Assembly (NCBI GenBank): GCA_905182015.1
Contig: CAJIZT010000012.1
Coordinates: forward strand, 1 to 48,656
Direction of reading: 5' to 3'
DNA from: an alpha proteobacterium MED-G09
Lineage (GTDB): Bacteria > Pseudomonadota > Alphaproteobacteria > MED-G09
Length of the DNA stretch: 48,656 bases
This document shows positions 44,805 through 48,656 of the stretch, piece by piece. The notes under the pieces were generated by a model. It saw nothing but the letters and a program-made list of their open reading frames with translations. It did no database searches and was not told where the DNA came from. The translations under genes were made by a program, and so were the position numbers. The stretch's first letter is position 1. Each line of letters opens with the position of its first letter.

Positions 44805-45435
44805 ACCAATTCTCTACTCTTTTCGAAGATGTCCATACGCCATGCGTGCAAGAATGGCCGTTAAAATTAGTAATCAAGAAGTTGAATTAAGGGAAGTTCT
44901 TCTTCGTGAAAAACCTCAATCTATGATTGATATATCATCGAAGGGAACTGTCCCGGTTCTTCAATTGGCGCCCAATCAAGTTATTGATGAAAGCTTAGAT
45001 GTAATTAAATGGGCTTTAAGTTTAAACGATCCATTTAATTGGAAAAGATCATCAGATGCAGAAAAATCAAAAGAGTTTATAGAGATGAACGACGGTGACT
45101 TTAAACATCACCTTGATAGATACAAGTATTCCAAAAGATATGAAAATGAAGATCCCGAGCACCATAAAGAGAAGTGTTTATCTTTTATTAACGAAATTGA
45201 AAAAGAGTTAAACAATTCAAGATTTCTATATGACAATAATATTTCTTCTTTAGATATTTCTATATTACCTTTCGTTCGTCAATTTAGAGCTGCTGACATG
45301 CAATGGTTTGATTCGCTGGACAAGCCGAACATTAAAATGTGGTTAAATAATTTCCTTGAATCCGACCTTTTCAAAAGTATCATGATGAAATACCCGCAAT
45401 GGAAAGAGGGTGACGAAAAAATAATTTTCCCTTAG
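44782..45435 (+). CDS. Glutathione S-transferase-like protein
   Basis: A 217-residue thioredoxin-fold GST-like protein. The N-terminal strand and active-site region are ILYSFRRCPYAMRARM (Cys in the catalytic position, as in omega-type GSTs), followed by the GTVPVL cis-Pro motif and DESLDVIKWA. The helical C-terminal domain spans about 85-217. The only start that keeps the first strand is TTG 44782, inside trhO, with AAAGGGG 11 nt upstream. The reading frame is +1 relative to trhO. Function may be thiol transfer or dehydroascorbate/glutathionyl reduction; not certain. Confidence 0.85.
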   Translation: MEESKKNKPILYSFRRCPYAMRARMAVKISNQEVELREVLLREKPQSMIDISSKGTVPVLQLAPNQVIDESLDVIKWALSLNDPFNWKRSSDAEKSKEFIEMNDGDFKHHLDRYKYSKRYENEDPEHHKEKCLSFINEIEKELNNSRFLYDNNISSLDISILPFVRQFRAADMQWFDSLDKPNIKMWLNNFLESDLFKSIMMKYPQWKEGDEKIIFP

Positions 45436-45467
45436 TGTAAAATTATAACAATAATAAAGGCTCAGAT

Positions 45468-46355
45468 ATGTTAAAAAAATTAAATCACTTCTCGCCTGAA
45501 GAATTTGAAGCTGAAAAACACCCTTTTACAATTAAACGTCTTTCTACAACTATTGGCGCTGAGATACATGATATTGATTTAAGAAAAGATCTTTCTCAAG
45601 AGGAAAGAGATCATATTTATAATGCCCTACTAACATACAAAGTGATCTTTTTTCGTGATCAAGATATTACAACCGAGGAACACCTAAGATTTGGTCAATA
45701 TTTTGGAGAATTAGAAATCCATCCTTTTGCGCCTCTTGGTACAAATAGAGATGACCATCCAGAAGTTCTTCGAATTACCCATAATGAAAAAAATAAGCCA
45801 AAAGAAAATGCTTGGCATTCTGATGTCACTTGGCGTTTAGAGCCATCCCTTGGATCAATCTTAAGAATGTTGGAAACTCCATCTGTTGGAGGTGATACCT
45901 TGTTTGCAAATATGGAGTCAGCCTATGAAAATCTTCCTGACGCAATTAAAGAAAAAATTGATGGTACTTATGCCGTCCATGACTTTGCAGTTTTTCGAAA
46001 GAGGCTTGAGAAACAAGGAAAGACTCCTGAGGAAATAGAGGCTTTTAACAAAAAGTTTCCAAAGCCAACGCATCCTGTTGTTAGAACCCATCCCGATACA
46101 GGAAAAAAATCTATATATGTAAATGTAGCCTTTACAACCCATATTGAAGGATTCTCCGATGAAGATTCAAGGTTGATGCTTAACTACTTATACAATCAAT
46201 CTACAATCCCTGAATATCAATGTCGTTTTAAATGGGAAGAAAATTCTATAGCCTTTTGGGATAACAGAGTATGCCAACATTATGCCACCGGTGATTATTG
46301 GCCTGCAACTCGAAGAGTTGAGCGTGTGACAGTCGTTGGGAGTAAACCGGTTTAA
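45468..46355 (+). CDS. TauD/TfdA-family 2-oxoglutarate-dependent dioxygenase
   Basis: A 295-residue Fe(II)/2-oxoglutarate dioxygenase. The metal triad is His117-x-Asp119 (AWHSDVTW) and His271 (CQHYATGD). Arg282, 11 residues later, fits the 2-oxoglutarate-binding Arg, as in TauD. The N-terminus TIGAEIHDIDL matches the taurine/2,4-D dioxygenase group. It could desulfonate taurine, cleave an aryloxyalkanoate or act on another acid. No tauABC or sulfonate genes are adjacent, so the substrate is open. AAGG precedes ATG 45468. Confidence 0.92.
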   Translation: MLKKLNHFSPEEFEAEKHPFTIKRLSTTIGAEIHDIDLRKDLSQEERDHIYNALLTYKVIFFRDQDITTEEHLRFGQYFGELEIHPFAPLGTNRDDHPEVLRITHNEKNKPKENAWHSDVTWRLEPSLGSILRMLETPSVGGDTLFANMESAYENLPDAIKEKIDGTYAVHDFAVFRKRLEKQGKTPEEIEAFNKKFPKPTHPVVRTHPDTGKKSIYVNVAFTTHIEGFSDEDSRLMLNYLYNQSTIPEYQCRFKWEENSIAFWDNRVCQHYATGDYWPATRRVERVTVVGSKPV

Positions 46356-46357
46356 TT

Positions 46358-48656
46358 ATGGCTGATTATAATGGAACAGATGAAGACGATATAATTGATG
46401 CATCAGAATTAGATTCTGATATAGGGAATATATATCCCGGAAAAGGTAATGATACTGTTACCAATGCTACCAGCAAACACACTATTGTAACAGGACCAGG
46501 CGAGGATACAATTTCTGGAACAAAAACAAGTTATGCACTTTGGAACGCTAATCAAGGTGTAATAATTAACTTAAAAGAAGGTTGGTCTGAAGATGGATTT
46601 GGAACCAGAGATAATGTTTCAGGAATTGAAACAATACATGGAACTCGCTTTGGGGACACTTTTTACGGCACAGAAAATTATGAGAAATTTTTTGCTAATG
46701 GTGGCGATAATATTCTTAATATGGGCGGAGGAGATGACAGAGTTTCCTATGCAAGCGGCAATTCAAAAGATTACACTGTTACTTTAGTAGGAGATGAAAT
46801 CCATGTAACTGGCCCTACAACAAAGGATATTATCATTGGTGGTAGGTATGTCGAGTTCATGGCTGATAATAAAATAATCGATACTGATTATTTTAAGCAA
46901 CCAATAACCTCTACATTTATCAAAACTGTTTATAGTTTTGATGATGAGACAACAGTACCAACTTATATTTATTCTGGAGAAACAAAAGGTGGAGGGTTCG
47001 CGAGCTGGTTTCCCCAATCTGCTGCTCTTTTAGATTTAAATAACGATAGTATTGAAGATTTAATAATTCCTATGAACAAAGGATATGGAAGCGGGACAGA
47101 TACTTCAACACCTTTCATTGCTTTAAGCTCAGGAAACGGAACTCTTTCTTACGATGATGATATCAACTTAATTATGCCAACAACCACCGGAGCTAGGCGT
47201 ACAGAAAAAATTAAACTAGCAAGCACAGATTTAACAGCTATTGTTACAGCAGCACACGATACCGATCTAGAAACTAATAGAAATAATCCAGATAGTATTG
47301 TGCCTGAAGCAGAACTACTAATTATCCTACCCAAAGGATCGTCCATCCAACAATCAGATATAATTTCAACTCTTCCAGATGCAAATGATGATAGCCCATA
47401 TGATGTTGATGCTCATGCAATGGCTGTTGGAGACATTAATGGCGATGGTTTAGATGATATTTTTGTAGGACATGGTTGGGATACAAATCAAGGCCAACAA
47501 GGCTATGCCCTGATTCAACAAACTGATGGAAGTTTTGCTGTTGATAAGAGTTCTTTTTATTCAGAAATAGTAAATTACAATAGCCATATGCTATTAGATG
47601 TGGCCCTAGTAGATGTTAATAATGATGGATATGATGATATTATAGGAGGCTACGATGGAGATGTTACCTCCCCTATCTTTCTCAACGATAACGGTACTTT
47701 TAGTAAAAATAACATTATAACATTGCCCGATTCTTATTATGGCGCAGGAAATCAAATGCATATGAAAACTATGCCGGCAGATTTTGATCAAGATGGCGAT
47801 ATAGATTTAGCTATTTTATGGACTACAGCCAATCCAGTTTATGCAGGAAACTACATTCAAATCAATTTAAATGACGGACAAGGAAATTATACAGATGTAA
47901 CTAATCTTATCCCTGGAAATGCCTTCCAAGATGCTTATCAGCCAAAACTCACATGGGTTGAGCCTTGGCAAATGATTGATGTAAATTTTGACGGTCATAT
48001 AGATATAGCGGGCTCGAGGAGCGATGTTAATGGTAACTATACAGTTGATCCAGTTGTTTACTTTAATGATGGATCCGGGAGATTTGAAATAGGTCAAATT
48101 GGTTCACCAACCTCAGCAAAGGGGAAGCCATATGCTTGGGGTGATTTTGATCAAGATCAAAAAATAGAATATATAACTTTTACTGCAGAGCCAAATGCAT
48201 CATTTACATCACAAAAGATTAGTTTTCATCTTTTTGAAATAGATAATAAAATTGGAACAGGACCAAATTTTTCAAATACAACAGCTGATCAAGGTGCTCC
48301 TGGTTTTAACGAAAGATATTATCTTAATGAGAATGCTACTGCTCGAGAAGCGGTAACGGCTGGGGCCTATGATAACGGCCTTGCTCATTACCTTGCAGAA
48401 GGAAAAGATTCTGAATTAAAAACGTTTGCAGCTTTTACAAAAGTTCATGGATATTCTGGTAATGACACTATTATTCTTCGTGAAGGTAACGAGACGGCTT
48501 ATGGCTATGCAGGAGATGATAGCATTGAGGGTGGTGCTGGTAATGATACAATTGATGGTGGAACAGGTCTTGATACAGCCATTTATAAAGATGCATCTTC
48601 AAACTATGAGCTAACAGCTAACGACGATGGAACACTAAGTGTTGTTCACTCCTCTT
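46358..48656 (+). CDS. RTX / FG-GAP repeat secreted protein, 5' part (continues past window)
   Basis: An open frame of 766 codons from ATG 46358 to the right edge. Acidic Gly/Asp repeats near the start (GKGNDTV, GPGEDTI, GGGDDRV) and again near the end (YSGNDTI, GYAGDDSIEGGAGNDTIDGG) fit calcium-binding RTX repeats. Between them are six FG-GAP/VCBS-like blades (DLNNDSIEDLI, DINGDGLDDIFVG, DVNNDGYDDIIGG, DFDQDGDIDLAI, DVNFDGHIDIAGS, DFDQDQKIEYI). An RYYLNEN...LAHYLAEG segment like those in type I-secreted proteins follows. No signal peptide, as expected for type I export. It begins 2 nt after the dioxygenase stop with no clear ribosome binding site. Confidence 0.9.
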   Translation, partial: MADYNGTDEDDIIDASELDSDIGNIYPGKGNDTVTNATSKHTIVTGPGEDTISGTKTSYALWNANQGVIINLKEGWSEDGFGTRDNVSGIETIHGTRFGDTFYGTENYEKFFANGGDNILNMGGGDDRVSYASGNSKDYTVTLVGDEIHVTGPTTKDIIIGGRYVEFMADNKIIDTDYFKQPITSTFIKTVYSFDDETTVPTYIYSGETKGGGFASWFPQSAALLDLNNDSIEDLIIPMNKGYGSGTDTSTPFIALSSGNGTLSYDDDINLIMPTTTGARRTEKIKLASTDLTAIVTAAHDTDLETNRNNPDSIVPEAELLIILPKGSSIQQSDIISTLPDANDDSPYDVDAHAMAVGDINGDGLDDIFVGHGWDTNQGQQGYALIQQTDGSFAVDKSSFYSEIVNYNSHMLLDVALVDVNNDGYDDIIGGYDGDVTSPIFLNDNGTFSKNNIITLPDSYYGAGNQMHMKTMPADFDQDGDIDLAILWTTANPVYAGNYIQINLNDGQGNYTDVTNLIPGNAFQDAYQPKLTWVEPWQMIDVNFDGHIDIAGSRSDVNGNYTVDPVVYFNDGSGRFEIGQIGSPTSAKGKPYAWGDFDQDQKIEYITFTAEPNASFTSQKISFHLFEIDNKIGTGPNFSNTTADQGAPGFNERYYLNENATAREAVTAGAYDNGLAHYLAEGKDSELKTFAAFTKVHGYSGNDTIILREGNETAYGYAGDDSIEGGAGNDTIDGGTGLDTAIYKDASSNYELTANDDGTLSVVHSS

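Noticed and set aside
1-48656. Search for CRISPR arrays, insertion sequences, integrases and attachment sites.
   Set aside because: No regularly spaced repeats, transposase-like proteins or direct repeats at the tRNA were seen. Long distant repeats could be missed by eye.

Overview
The window is a gene-dense, AT-rich stretch of bacterial chromosome (G+C well below 50% by eye, not counted). I see no phage genes, transposases or CRISPR arrays. The best guess is a free-living marine-type alphaproteobacterium with a streamlined genome. The reasons are a SAM-II riboswitch (a class known mostly from Alphaproteobacteria), very short intergenic gaps, interlocked stop codons at convergent gene ends, frequent TTG/GTG starts, a TonB-dependent receptor, several acyl-CoA enzymes and a TauD-type dioxygenase. 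The class assignment is inference; no rRNA gene is present to settle it.

Layout. 1-2890: 3' end of gltB, then gltD (glutamate synthase). 2887-5195: MoxR AAA+ ATPase and VWA partner, minus strand. 5271-7346: fused enoyl-CoA hydratase/3-hydroxyacyl-CoA dehydrogenase. 7420-9690: UDP-glucose 6-dehydrogenase and arabinose-5-phosphate isomerase (envelope sugar precursors). 9776-12245: TonB-dependent receptor with a His-rich segment, then a small His-tailed membrane protein. 12242-15702 (minus): MsrA, a PfkB sugar/nucleoside kinase and a lipoprotein carboxylesterase. 15813-20733 (plus): PhnZ-like HD protein, MFS carrier, crotonase, a LinB-like haloalkane dehalogenase, an alpha/beta hydrolase and a tail-anchored protein of unknown function. 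20730-26584: MaoC hydratase, dienoyl-CoA isomerase, a subtilisin-like lipoprotein that may be an autotransporter, a small hotdog-like protein and a thiolase. 26586-32339: nrdAB with a clear regulatory region, flanked by two paralogous NADPH oxidoreductases and a cupin.

32546-34016 holds metY with its terminator and SAM-II riboswitch. 34060-40306 holds two divergent groups: serine hydrolase, FMN 2-hydroxyacid dehydrogenase and zinc alcohol dehydrogenase on minus; a Baeyer-Villiger-type monooxygenase and a second FAD monooxygenase on plus. 40309-42961 (minus) is tRNA-Arg, cystathionine beta-synthase and a cystathionine gamma-lyase/synthase. Together with metY this gives direct homocysteine synthesis followed by conversion to cysteine. 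Two cold-shock genes follow, then trhO, a GST-like gene, a TauD-family dioxygenase and a large RTX/FG-GAP protein that runs off the right edge.

Main points for follow-up: the SAM-II expression platform with two mutually exclusive hairpins around the metY ribosome binding site; paired NrdR boxes 31 bp apart over the nrdAB promoter, with a possible leader pseudoknot; the dehalogenase operon; the possible ketone-to-ester cluster; and the His-rich receptor/membrane-protein pair. No single locus is demonstrably a wholly new system.
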